In this document: positions 1 through 8,239 of the stretch, piece by piece
How positions within the stretch are numbered: the first letter of the stretch is position 1
Layout of the letters: each line of letters starts with the position of its first letter
Assembly: GCF_021147775.1 (NCBI RefSeq)
Contig: NZ_JAGTPK010000021.1
Location: forward strand, 1 to 64,000
Direction of reading: 5' to 3'
Origin: Pseudomonas californiensis
GTDB taxonomy: Bacteria > Pseudomonadota > Gammaproteobacteria > Pseudomonadales > Pseudomonadaceae
DNA: 64,000 nucleotides
Notes under the pieces: generated by a model
The model's database searches: none
The model's input: the letters and a program-made list of their open reading frames with translations, nothing else
What the model was told of the DNA's origin: nothing
Position numbers and translations under genes: made by a program

Positions 1-103
1 TTGCTGCTGAATGGGCATAAAAAATCCGATGCCAGAGGTCTGACATCGGATTCTCTATAAAGCCCGGCCTGGACTCAAATGCTTAAGTGAACAGTATTAC
101 ACT
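1..103. mobile_element. Probable terminal fragment of an insertion sequence (inferred)
   Basis: The binding-protein gene on the minus strand loses its family sequence abruptly at about position 100-104. What replaces it reads, on the minus strand, AGTGTAATACTGTTCACTT and stops the frame at 83. Just beyond it lies a hairpin. This looks like the end of an insertion sequence whose transposase would lie to the left of the window. No transposase or target duplication is visible, so the element family cannot be named. A simple deletion junction would look similar. Confidence 0.45.
22..53. terminator. Hairpin, probable terminator
   Basis: The inverted repeat AATCCGATG ... CATCGGATT has a 9-base stem and a loop of about 12 bases, and it is preceded by AAAAA on the plus strand. 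Read on the minus strand the stem is followed by a T-rich run, as in an intrinsic terminator for leftward transcription. It lies in the presumed foreign segment next to the truncated binding-protein gene. Confidence 0.5.
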
Positions 104-748
104 GCCGACCGGGCTTTCGCAATTCACGTCTCGCGAGCGCAGCAACGCCGCAGGTGACTGAATGCCGAGAAAGCCTTGAGCCAGAACCTCGAGAAATGCG
201 GCATACGGCGTCGCCAGGTGCACGACAGCCGTGTAGTCATCCAGCACATCCGTGCTGCGGTATTGCCGAATGTAGCCTCCCGCGGTGCTGGACTGGGTCT
301 TCGGGTTGGCCATGTGATCAAGGTTGGCTTTAACGGCAGCCGCCGTGAACGGCGTGCCGTCGGTAAAGCGCACGTCTTCGCGCAAGTGGAAGGTGTACGA
401 CAGACCGTCGTCAGACACTTCCCAACGCTTGGCGAGCCATGGACCGATGTGTCCTTCAGCATCCATCGACACCAGTGAGTCGAGGTACTGTTGCGCGACG
501 AACACCTGCGGCATGTCACCGGCCACATGGGGGTCGAGGCACGTGGGTTCGCGGTCCGTGGCGTATACCAGCGTGCCGCCGCTGACAGGCTTGTCGCTAC
601 GGGCTGTGGTGGACTCGGTCTGGTTGCAGCCCAGCAGAACGCCGCACAAAGCAACCATGCCGACCAAGGGCTTGAGGTGGATCAGCAGCGTGGATGGCTG
701 GCCGTTGAGCCGGCTATCACGCCGTACATACAGGTCGTCTTTTCGCAT
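83..748 (-). pseudogene. Truncated peptide/nickel-type ABC transporter substrate-binding lipoprotein
   Basis: The family (SBP_bac_5) is periplasmic and delivers oligopeptides, nickel or similar ligands to an ABC importer; full-length members have roughly 500-550 residues. Only 221 residues are present. The N-terminus has a lipoprotein signal ending in LLGC (Cys41). After it come the family-typical opening GGTLVYATDREPTCLDPH, then SYTFHLREDVRFTDGTPF. The match stops at SPVGS, after which five unrelated residues and a stop follow. The ATG at 748 is preferred to an upstream TTG because it keeps a sensible signal peptide. No permease or ATPase genes remain nearby. The protein is very likely non-functional because the second lobe is missing. 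Confidence 0.8.
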
Positions 749-979
749 GGGTCCTGATGCCTTTAGTTCGGAAACAGGGCCATTGCACAAGACATGCCGG
801 GTTTTTCGGGCAGCAAAACCGCGGAGGAGCGGCCATCTCCGCTTTCAAAAAACGACAATGTGCGCAGGTGCTGTTGGTGTGGCAACAGGGGGTTTTTTTC
901 ATGGCATGGATGAACGAGTCTGGTTGCGCAACAAGGCTCCGGGCGTTTGAATACAGCATTTGATGCCCGTGGAGAAAAA

Positions 980-1525
980 ATGCGGACGCCTGATTTTCTA
1001 CAGCCAATCGTGATCAATCCGGATGATTACCTCGAGACACCAGATGGCCGAGTATTTACTCCCGAGCGGAATCAGCGAGCCTGGCAGCATGCCTATGCCG
1101 AACTGGATACGGCCTTGAGCAAGGCCGAACCGGGCACCAGGCTTTACCTCGTCATAGGCGTGCAAGGGGCCGGAAAATCCACGTGGATTCGTAACAATAT
1201 CGAGCGACTGGGGAACCGCGCCATTATCTTCGACGCTGCGTTGCCCAAGGCGCAGCACCGGGAGAAAATCATGGCGTTGGCCATGCAGCACAGCGTACCT
1301 GTAACCGGCGTACTGATTCAGGCGAGCCTTGAGATTGCGCTTTTTCGGAACAACTGCCGCTCAGCTGACAAGGTGGTGCCTGAAGACGCGGTGCGCAACG
1401 TATTCAACATGCTTGAGCCGCCACATACTGATGAGGGCTTCGCGAACATTGAATACGTCGACACATGCGCTCAAGGCCACCCATCAACGGTTCAGGACGG
1501 AAAGCGCAACGGCGATGCGGGTTGA
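980..1525 (+). CDS. AAA_33-type P-loop kinase-like protein
   Basis: This 181-residue protein has a clear Walker A motif, GVQGAGKST (about residues 56-64), preceded by the hydrophobic strand LYLVI. The layout resembles the small zeta-toxin/polynucleotide-kinase-like P-loop kinases grouped as AAA_33. A downstream stretch, ALPKAQHREKIMALA, fits a substrate or lid helix. The substrate is unknown. The ATG at 980 is chosen because GGAG lies eight to nine bases upstream; an upstream in-frame ATG at 947 lacks this. The gene is monocistronic, divergent from the truncated lipoprotein gene and convergent with the monooxygenase gene, overlapping its end by 34 bases. Confidence 0.7.
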   Translation: MRTPDFLQPIVINPDDYLETPDGRVFTPERNQRAWQHAYAELDTALSKAEPGTRLYLVIGVQGAGKSTWIRNNIERLGNRAIIFDAALPKAQHREKIMALAMQHSVPVTGVLIQASLEIALFRNNCRSADKVVPEDAVRNVFNMLEPPHTDEGFANIEYVDTCAQGHPSTVQDGKRNGDAG

Positions 1526-2892
1526 CGCAGCGCTGCGGGGTCGCGATAACGGGCGCCGAAGTGGTCGTGGGGCAAGCGCGCCTGCCCGGCCCCAAACAGC
1601 CGTTCACGCAGTGTTTCACCTTCATTGTAGCGCTCGCGGAAACGACCTCTTCGACGCAGCTCCGGGATCACCAGCTCGATGAAATCCCGGGCTGTCTCAA
1701 AGGACAGATACTGACGCAGATTGATGCCGTCAATGCCGTCCACGTCCAGCCATTTTTCAATCGCATCGGCCACGACCGTTGGCGTGCCCGCCACAAAAAA
1801 CCGTTCCCGATTGAAACCTTCCAGTTGCGCGAGTACCGAGCCGACCGTTGCCCCTTCAGGATGACGCTTCAGACTCTGCCAGCCTTTCACCTGTCGGATG
1901 ATCAGCTCGCTGATCAGGGTGTCCCGCGGATAGGCGGTCAGGTCAACCGCCGATTGAGCGTGAGCCAGTGAGGCCTCGACGCTCATCAGCTTGCGGTAGC
2001 TGTCGAGCTTGTTGCTGACTTCCTCATCAGTACGACCGACAATGACCCCGGCCATGACAATGAACTTCAGGCCAGACGGATCGCGCTCATGGGCTATCGC
2101 CTTTTGACGCATTGCATGGATGCCAGCGCGGACTGCCGCCGTGTCCACGCCGCCGGTAAAGACCACCTCGGCATGGCGTCCGGCAAATTCGATCCCGGCG
2201 GGCGATCCTGTGGCTTGAAACAGGACCGGCGTGCGCTGCCGCGAAGGCTGGCACAGATGCGGGCCTGCCACCTTGAAGTGCTCACCGACATGATCGATGT
2301 AGCGCACTTTTTCCGGATCGGTGTAGATACGCTGCTCGCGGTCCTGAATCACCGCATCGTCATCCCACGAGCCCTCCCACAATTTGTAGAGCACGTCGAG
2401 GTACTCGTCGGCGATTTCGTAACGATGGTCGTGAACTACTTCGGTATCGTGTCCAAAGTTGCGAGCGGCGTTGGGCAGATAAGACGTGACGATATTCCAG
2501 CCGATCCGACCCTTGGTCAGGTGGTCGAGTGTGCTCATGCGCCTGGCAAAGGCAAAGGGTGGCTCATAGGTGGTGGAGAATGTCGCACCAAACCCCAGAT
2601 TCTTCGTCACGGCCGCCATTGCCGGAATCACCAGCAGCGGGTCGTTGCTGGGAATCTGCATCGCTTCACGGAGCGCAGTTTCCGGCCCGTCACGGTACCG
2701 GTCATAGGTACCGATCACGTCGGCAAGGAACACACCATCAAATGTGCCGTACTCCAGCAGCTGGGCCAGTTCGGTCCAGTATTCCAGGTCATTGAAGCGG
2801 TGCCGGTTATTATCGGGATGCACCCAAAGGCCATGAACGATATGGCTGACGCAATTCATTTCAAACAGATTCACGTGCAGTTGCTTGGGCAC
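1492..2892 (-). CDS. NtaA/DmoA-family FMN-dependent monooxygenase (LLM class)
   Basis: This cytoplasmic two-component flavin monooxygenase would use FMNH2 from a partner reductase to oxidise a small organic substrate. Relatives act on nitrilotriacetate, organosulfur compounds or pristinamycin precursors. The 466-residue chain has the bacterial luciferase-like barrel sequence MNCVSHIVHGLWVHPDNN and, about residues 120-170, RMSTLDHLTKGRIGWNIVTS, characteristic of this subfamily. A GTG start at 2892 is chosen because AAGGAG stands eight bases upstream; the frame stays open further up but without a ribosome site or homology. A peptide-type ABC binding protein once stood nearby, a pairing common in organosulfur scavenging loci, but the substrate here is not known. 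No flavin reductase gene is adjacent. Confidence 0.85.
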   Translation of the reverse strand: MPKQLHVNLFEMNCVSHIVHGLWVHPDNNRHRFNDLEYWTELAQLLEYGTFDGVFLADVIGTYDRYRDGPETALREAMQIPSNDPLLVIPAMAAVTKNLGFGATFSTTYEPPFAFARRMSTLDHLTKGRIGWNIVTSYLPNAARNFGHDTEVVHDHRYEIADEYLDVLYKLWEGSWDDDAVIQDREQRIYTDPEKVRYIDHVGEHFKVAGPHLCQPSRQRTPVLFQATGSPAGIEFAGRHAEVVFTGGVDTAAVRAGIHAMRQKAIAHERDPSGLKFIVMAGVIVGRTDEEVSNKLDSYRKLMSVEASLAHAQSAVDLTAYPRDTLISELIIRQVKGWQSLKRHPEGATVGSVLAQLEGFNRERFFVAGTPTVVADAIEKWLDVDGIDGINLRQYLSFETARDFIELVIPELRRRGRFRERYNEGETLRERLFGAGQARLPHDHFGARYRDPAALRQPASPLRFPS

Positions 2893-2909
2893 TGAAAACA
2901 CTCCTTTGT

Positions 2910-2920
2910 GAACATTGTTC
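2910..2920. promoter_or_regulatory. Palindrome GAACATTGTTC, candidate operator
   Basis: This perfect 11-base palindrome lies just upstream of the AAGGAG ribosome site of the monooxygenase gene. The same pattern, GAACA-N-TGTTC, recurs at 3239-3249 in the same intergenic region, which suggests a regulator binding site. The cognate regulator is not identifiable from this window. Confidence 0.4.
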
Positions 2921-3237
2921 GCAACGCCTTGACGCACGGTCCACCAACGAAAGCCTTGGCCGGCGTGTGATCCGTAATGACCCGGGTTACGCAGAAAGGT
3001 GGCAGGCGGATGGGTTGAGGTGTCGCGAGGATAAGCAGGCATCCATGAATGGCCGCACGCGACCTGATGACCGGGTTGACTCATGAAGCCGGTCTTGCGC
3101 GGGCCTTGGTGCGCTGACAGGCAACTATGCAGCGACCATGCCACGCACAAATGCCCTCGCACTGGCATTGAATTCGCGAAGCGTCATAGCCGGCCGCTGT
3201 CTACATGGCTGCAATCTGCCCATTCGCTGTTGCCATT

Positions 3238-3250
3238 TGAACAGTGTTCA
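3238..3250. promoter_or_regulatory. Palindrome TGAACAGTGTTCA, candidate operator
   Basis: This perfect 13-base palindrome shares the GAACA-N-TGTTC core with the site at 2910-2920. The two are about 330 bases apart in the divergent region between the monooxygenase and receiver genes. Two matching palindromes in one promoter region are unlikely to be chance, but function is inferred. Confidence 0.4.
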
Positions 3251-3499
3251 GGCTGCCGATGCCGATGGGTTCAAGACCGCTGTTGCGCGGTCTGTTTGGC
3301 TGCGCTATTCAAGTCGTGAAGATGATAGCGAAGCGCAATCAGTCAAACCCTTTTCTGCGTACCAGTCGCGCTTAATCCATTGTTTTCAGAAAAATATGAA
3401 TTTTTCCCACCTCGTTTTGTTCAGATGGGCAGGAGCAACGATCTCACAGGACGTTGCAAGGCTTTTAGTTAGTTGAATGCAAGGCTGAGGGAACACGAA

Positions 3500-3937
3500 A
3501 TGGCTCAATCACAGCAGTATGGAAACTCTCCGTCAGACCAGAGCGTGGTATTGGTCGTGGAAGACGAGCAGATGATCCGCGACTTCGTCTGTGAAATCCT
3601 GGAGACGGACGCGGGGTTGCGGACCAAGGCCGTGGAAAACGCCGACGAAGCGATGACCTACCTCCAGCAGCACACCAATCAGGTCGCCTTGCTGCTGACC
3701 GACGTGCGCATGCCTGGCAGCATGGACGGTATCGGGCTGGCCAATCGCGTGGGCGAGCAATGGTCGCACATCCCTATTGTGGTGATGTCCGGTCACGGCA
3801 CGCCTGGCAGTGACCAGTTGAAAAAGGACGTGCTGTTCATCGCCAAGCCGTGGACTATCACTCAATTGGTTTCCGGGGTGATGAACAGCCTGGGCTCCGA
3901 ATACATGGACAATCTTTCGGCTGAAAAACCCAGCTGA
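3500..3937 (+). CDS. Single-domain response regulator (CheY-like receiver)
   Basis: This 145-residue protein consists only of a receiver domain. The acidic pocket is EDE (residues 21-23), the phospho-acceptor is Asp68 in LLTDVRMPG, and the conserved lysine is Lys116 in FIAKPW. There is no DNA-binding or enzymatic output domain, so it probably acts through protein contact or as a phosphate sink. The start at 3500 follows GAGGG at a proper distance; an in-frame ATG nine codons upstream does not. No histidine kinase is adjacent. The receiver resembles the one fused to the hybrid kinase at 9475-11553 (TDV(R/G)xPG and a tryptophan or phenylalanine after the conserved lysine-proline), so cross-talk with it is possible but unproven. 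Confidence 0.85.
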   Translation: MAQSQQYGNSPSDQSVVLVVEDEQMIRDFVCEILETDAGLRTKAVENADEAMTYLQQHTNQVALLLTDVRMPGSMDGIGLANRVGEQWSHIPIVVMSGHGTPGSDQLKKDVLFIAKPWTITQLVSGVMNSLGSEYMDNLSAEKPS

Positions 3938-4007
3938 CCGCCTGCTCGCCCAATCCAGCGCTGATCGCGCGCATCATGCTGAACCGGCACGAACGTGTCG
4001 GCCAGCG

Positions 4008-6410
4008 TCAGAAGCCGACAGTCGCGGACATCAGATAGGTCCTCGGGGTCGACAGTGTCAGCCCTGGCTCGCTGTCGTCGGAGGCACCGGCGGAACTCCA
4101 GTAATGCTTGTTCATTACATTCTCGACACTGGCGCGTAGCGTGACATCCTTCTGATCGACCTTGAACGCGTAGCGTGCGCCTACGTCGAAGCGCTCCGAT
4201 GAGTCGATGTCTTTGGTGTTGGCCTGATCCAGGTATTGCGAACTGGTGTAAATGCCCCGGCCGGTCAACGTCAGGCCCTGAACGTTCGGTACGTCCCATT
4301 CCGCACCCAGATTGACGTTGTATTTGGGTGTGGCGGGCGCACGGTTGCCATCGAATGCGCCATTGACGGTTTCTTTGAGCTCACTGTCGATGTACATCAC
4401 ACCGCCAAGCAGACGGAAGCCCTTGAGCGGCTCACCGAAAACGCTTAGCTCAACGCCGTCATTCTGCCGCTTGCCGTTGGGACCAAAGAGCCGGGTTGTG
4501 GCGTTGGTTTCGTACGCAGGCTGCTTGATGCGGAACACACTGGCGGTCAGGGCGAAGGAGCCCAGATCGTACTTGGTGCCGACTTCTATCTGACGGCTGA
4601 CGAAAGGCGGAAAGATCTGATCTTCGTTGACCGACGTCGAAGGTGCAATCTTGCCCTGGCTGAGGCCTTCCATGTAGTTGGCGTAAACCGACAGCTCATC
4701 GCTGACCTTGTACAGAACGCCACCGGAAGGCGAAACTTTCTCCTCATCGTAGGCCGTTGCGCCTTTGACGTTGTCTGTCCAGTCATCGACTTTCACACGT
4801 TGCCAGCGTGCGCCCAGGGTCACCAGCAGCTGGTCATCGAAAAAGCCCAGTGTATCGGTCAAAGCCAGGCCGCTGAATCTGTTTTCCGTGTACACCTCGG
4901 AGTCAATGCGGGTCGGGTTGCCCGGCGTCGGCGTCGGCACCGGATTGAACAGATTACTGGGCGCCGCTGCGTAGCGCGCCCCGCCATTTTCGAAGTCCAT
5001 GTAGAAATAGCTGGCAGCCAGATTGACCTCATGGCTGACCGGACCGGTATGAAACCAATTGCGCACCCCAGCCGTCGCCGTGCGGACATTTTCGTCGCGG
5101 GTGAAGTCGCGTGGCTGAACGCTGAAGTCGCCCGCGTCGTTGGTGATGGACACCGCGTGGCGCAGGAAATCGTGATTACTCTTGCGTGCACCCACACTGC
5201 CGTAGAGCAGGGTTGAATCGTTGAGGTCGTATTCGGCGTTTACCGTGCCGAAGGTGTCTTTGGTGTGTGCGTAACTCCAGGACTGGGCGTAGTTCTTGCG
5301 CACGTCGTTGGCGTTCGGCACCTTGGCGCTTGCACCAATCTGCACCCGCTCCTGCGGCGCATCGGTGTCCCGTTCGGTGTGGCCGATATCTGTCGACAGG
5401 CGCAGTCGCTCGCCACGAAAGTCCAGCCCCAGCACTGCCATTTCCCGGTTCACATTCTGGTGATCCCACGCCGTGTCACCGGACTGCTTCACGCCATTGA
5501 AACGGATGCCGAACTTGTCCTCGTCGCCAAAGCGGCGGGCAATGTCCACGGCACTGCCAACCTGGCTGTCCGAAGCGTAACTGCCGGTGAACTCGGTGAG
5601 TGGCTTGTCCGGGGCGCGTTTGGGCACTACGTTGATCCCGCCGCCAACGCTTCCGCGTGGCGAGATGCCATTGATCATCTGGCTCGGGCCTTTGAGAATG
5701 TCCACTCGCTCGGCCATTTCCATGTCGATCGTATAAGTAGGCAAGATGCCGTACAGGCCGTTGTAGGACACATCGCTGTTGAACAGGCTGAACCCACGAA
5801 TAGTGAACTGCTCATAGCGCCCGCCGGCAGGGTTCGTGGCACGCACCGAGGGGTCGCTGGCGATCAGATCGCCTAGCGTACGGGCCTGTTGGTTTTTCAC
5901 CGTTTCGCGGGTGTAGGTGGTCATGCTGAACGGCGTATCCATGAAATCCCGCGAACCGAGCATGCCCTGAGAACCTCGCCGAGCGACCTGACCACCGGCG
6001 TACGCCTGGCCGTCGGTTGACGCACTGTCACCGAGAATCGAAGTGGGCGCCAGTTGCAGACTGCCGTTCTCCGGCGCAGGCATGAGGGTATAGGCCTGCT
6101 CACCCACTGACATCAATTGCAGACCAGAGCCTTGCAGCAGGCGCGCAAAGCCCTCTTTGACCGCAAAGTCTCCGGACAATCCGGCACTGCTGCGGCCGTT
6201 CACCAGCGCGGGATCCAACGACAGATTGACACCTGCCTGCCCGGCGAAACGTGTCAGGGCAGCACTGAGACTGCCCGCTGGGATTTCATAGGCACGACGC
6301 TCCGAGGTTTCGGCCCAACTCGGCGCGATGAACAGCGGACTGGAACCCAGAGTCAGCAAAAGGCTGATGTGCAGCAGCGGGCGCAAACGATAGGGAGGAA
6401 CTGCGGACAT
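4008..6410 (-). CDS. TonB-dependent siderophore receptor with N-terminal signalling (STN) domain
   Basis: This outer-membrane barrel imports ferric siderophore with TonB energy and signals to the FecR/FecI pair upstream. The 800-residue product has a signal peptide (about 1-33), then a secretin/TonB short N-terminal domain (AYEIPAGSLSAALTRFAGQAGVNL ... GFARLLQGSG). A plug domain follows (SPRGSVGGGINVVPKR), and the barrel ends in a terminal phenylalanine. Overall it resembles FpvA/ferrichrome-type receptors. An alternative ATG at 6482 overlaps the FecR stop codon as ATGA and would allow translational coupling, but it lacks a ribosome site. ATG 6410 follows GAGAG and gives a compact signal peptide. 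The siderophore is not identifiable. Confidence 0.9.
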   Translation of the reverse strand: MSAVPPYRLRPLLHISLLLTLGSSPLFIAPSWAETSERRAYEIPAGSLSAALTRFAGQAGVNLSLDPALVNGRSSAGLSGDFAVKEGFARLLQGSGLQLMSVGEQAYTLMPAPENGSLQLAPTSILGDSASTDGQAYAGGQVARRGSQGMLGSRDFMDTPFSMTTYTRETVKNQQARTLGDLIASDPSVRATNPAGGRYEQFTIRGFSLFNSDVSYNGLYGILPTYTIDMEMAERVDILKGPSQMINGISPRGSVGGGINVVPKRAPDKPLTEFTGSYASDSQVGSAVDIARRFGDEDKFGIRFNGVKQSGDTAWDHQNVNREMAVLGLDFRGERLRLSTDIGHTERDTDAPQERVQIGASAKVPNANDVRKNYAQSWSYAHTKDTFGTVNAEYDLNDSTLLYGSVGARKSNHDFLRHAVSITNDAGDFSVQPRDFTRDENVRTATAGVRNWFHTGPVSHEVNLAASYFYMDFENGGARYAAAPSNLFNPVPTPTPGNPTRIDSEVYTENRFSGLALTDTLGFFDDQLLVTLGARWQRVKVDDWTDNVKGATAYDEEKVSPSGGVLYKVSDELSVYANYMEGLSQGKIAPSTSVNEDQIFPPFVSRQIEVGTKYDLGSFALTASVFRIKQPAYETNATTRLFGPNGKRQNDGVELSVFGEPLKGFRLLGGVMYIDSELKETVNGAFDGNRAPATPKYNVNLGAEWDVPNVQGLTLTGRGIYTSSQYLDQANTKDIDSSERFDVGARYAFKVDQKDVTLRASVENVMNKHYWSSAGASDDSEPGLTLSTPRTYLMSATVGF

Positions 6411-6478
6411 GAAGGGAAGCTCTCGTATTTTGTTCACTTGCCTGGAATGACCAGCGAGGCGAAAAAAAGGGACACGCT

Positions 6479-7444
6479 TCATGCATTATTTTTTGGTCGG
6501 TTGTTATTGCGCGGTACCAGCGTCACCCAATAACGGGTTCGTGTATGCACCTCCAACGGCAGCGTGGCAGCCAACAGCGATAGCACACGGTCGGTATCGT
6601 CGAGGCGAAAACTGCCTGTGACCCTTAGCGCTTCCAGCTCGGGCTCCCAACGCAGCAAGCCGGACCGGTAACGACCCAGTTCACGCAAGAAACTGCCGAG
6701 AGGCTGGTTCTGCGCGGACAGTACGCCTTCGCGCCAGCCAGGCAGTTGGGCGTCGAACCCACTGATCGCGCCTGCACCGGTTGCTTGCAACGCGATTTGT
6801 TGTTGCCCACGCAGATCTATTGAAGGTCCTTGTCGAGGCTGCAATCTGACCGTACCGTTGACCACCGAAACACGACAATCACTCTCGCTGAGGCGCACGC
6901 AGACTTCGCCCTGACTGACGACGATACGACCATATGGGCTGGCGATCGCCAGCGGCGCGTTACCCGGCACCTTGAGCGAAATTTCACCGCGTAGCAGCGC
7001 GAGCGTGCGAGTTGCAAGATCCACGTTGACGGCACTGTCGGTGTTCAATTGCAGCGTGCTGCCGTCGGCAAGCGTGATATTTTTATGCTCGCCAATGGAC
7101 GTCGAAAGGTCGGCACGCCAACTGTCCAGCGGCATCTGGCGTCCCAGCAGCCAGACTGCCGGGACCAGCGTCGCAAGGCCAAGCGCAGTTTTTAGCGCAG
7201 CGCGGCGGGATTTGTCAGGGCGGTCAAGCGTGGCCATCGCCAACTGAGAAGGCAAACCGGAAAACCGCTGGCGCAATTGTTGCGCCTTTTGCCAGGCGCG
7301 CTCATGGCGAGGGCAGCTGTCGCGCCAGTGCTGCAGCCTGACGTGGTCCTCATCGTTCGCGTCTGCCGACTCCAGCAGCGCCAGCCATTGTGCAGCGCTG
7401 CGCAGCACCTCACGCTCTTCACTGGAAGGTGCCGAGCGAATCAC
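6479..7444 (-). CDS. fecR: FecR-type anti-sigma/sigma regulator
   Basis: This inner-membrane protein relays the siderophore signal from the receptor's STN domain to the ECF sigma factor. The N-terminal third is a cytoplasmic DUF4880-like segment (QWLALLESADANDEDHVRLQHW). One membrane helix follows (ALGLATLVPAVWLLG, about residue 85-100), and then a periplasmic FecR domain (GEHKNITLADGSTLQLNTDSAVNV). The start is GTG at 7444, whose last two bases and the next base form part of the sigma gene's stop codon (GTGA), so translation of the two is probably coupled. Its length of 321 residues is normal. It is followed directly by the receptor gene. Confidence 0.9.
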   Translation of the reverse strand: MIRSAPSSEEREVLRSAAQWLALLESADANDEDHVRLQHWRDSCPRHERAWQKAQQLRQRFSGLPSQLAMATLDRPDKSRRAALKTALGLATLVPAVWLLGRQMPLDSWRADLSTSIGEHKNITLADGSTLQLNTDSAVNVDLATRTLALLRGEISLKVPGNAPLAIASPYGRIVVSQGEVCVRLSESDCRVSVVNGTVRLQPRQGPSIDLRGQQQIALQATGAGAISGFDAQLPGWREGVLSAQNQPLGSFLRELGRYRSGLLRWEPELEALRVTGSFRLDDTDRVLSLLAATLPLEVHTRTRYWVTLVPRNNNRPKNNA

Positions 7445-7950
7445 CAGTCCACCAGCAGGCAATGCTCGTAGGCTTGCGTCATGTAACGCTTGATGGTGCG
7501 CTCGGACACGCGCAGGCGTTCGGCAATCTCCCGGTACCCGAGCCCTTCGAGCTGACTCAATAGAAACGCGCGGCGCACTACCGCAGAAAGACCATCAAGC
7601 AGTTCATCAAGGGCCTGCAGCGTCTCCAGCAACAACCAGCGCTGTTCAGGCGACGGAACATGTTCTTCCGGCAACTGTGCCAACGCAGCAAGGTAGGCGT
7701 GCTCCAGGCTGCGACGCGCGTAGAAGTTGCTCAGCAGCCGTTTGCCAACGGTCAGCAGATAGGCCCGAGGCTCCTGCAGATCGGCGATCTGCTGAGAGCT
7801 GGATAGCACTCGCAGGAAGGTATCCTGACTCAGGTCCGCAGCATCCCATGCGTTACCCATACGCCTGCGCAGCCAGCTCTCCAGCCAACCATGATGGTCG
7901 CGGTAAAGGGCATTGAGCGAGTACCCCGCTGGCGTCACTGCTTCATTCAT
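7441..7950 (-). CDS. fecI: ECF RNA polymerase sigma factor, FecI type
   Basis: This 169-residue extracytoplasmic-function sigma factor would direct transcription of the downstream receptor gene when iron is low and the cognate siderophore is present. Sigma region 2 is visible in DAADLSQDTFLRVL (about residues 36-49). The region 4 helix-turn-helix is GYREIAERLRVSERTIKRYM near the C-terminus. ATG 7950 gives the usual length, with AAGG about ten bases upstream; longer in-frame extensions have no homology. The gene overlaps fecR by four bases and is preceded by an AT-rich Fur-box-like sequence. Confidence 0.92.
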   Translation of the reverse strand: MNEAVTPAGYSLNALYRDHHGWLESWLRRRMGNAWDAADLSQDTFLRVLSSSQQIADLQEPRAYLLTVGKRLLSNFYARRSLEHAYLAALAQLPEEHVPSPEQRWLLLETLQALDELLDGLSAVVRRAFLLSQLEGLGYREIAERLRVSERTIKRYMTQAYEHCLLVDW

Positions 7951-7981
7951 GTCAAAGAGCCTTGGGCGTTGGATGCAGTAA

Positions 7982-8006
7982 ATGAGACTGATTCTAATTA
8001 GTGTCT
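7982..8006. promoter_or_regulatory. Candidate Fur box upstream of fecI
   Basis: The sequence TGAGACTGATTCTAATTAGT lies about 35-60 bases before the sigma factor start, inside an AT-rich patch in otherwise GC-rich DNA. It has the imperfect dyad ACTNATT ... AATNAGT and resembles the Fur consensus of alternating GAT/AAT units. Fur control of fecI homologues is well established, and assignment of this site is inference. Confidence 0.5.
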
Positions 8007-8239
8007 TATGCAGAAACCAAGCTATTTCTCTTGCATGTGCTGGCAATGAGTTGACTGGCAGGTCGGCTGGGGACCGCCAAAACTCTGCTGACAGATGCCC
8101 TTCAGCGCGCCCTTCCACGTTCCGCCTGACAAAGACCACAAGTGCCACGCCAGAGCGATCCGGTTGAACCCTCACGCCCTGTACGGTCTGAAACTCCACG
8201 ACGTTTCATTCATTTTCATGCCTTTAAAGGAGATACCCC

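Larger units (their letters stand above)
2893..3499. other. 607-base divergent intergenic region
   Basis: This gap separates the monooxygenase gene and the receiver gene. I found no convincing coding sequence: open frames here lack ribosome sites and recognisable protein features. It does hold two copies of the palindrome GAACA-N-TGTTC, at 2910-2920 and 3239-3249, listed separately. The segment 3320-3440 is noticeably AT-richer and probably contains the receiver gene promoter. Confidence 0.6.

Noticed and set aside
821..842. GCGGAG / CTCCGC hairpin between the truncated lipoprotein and kinase genes
   Set aside because: The stem is only six bases with a ten-base loop and no clear T-run in a useful position; too weak to annotate as a terminator.
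3138..3476. Possible 112-codon gene upstream of the receiver protein
   Set aside because: It has no ribosome site and no recognisable protein pattern. The region instead carries palindromes and AT-rich promoter-like sequence.
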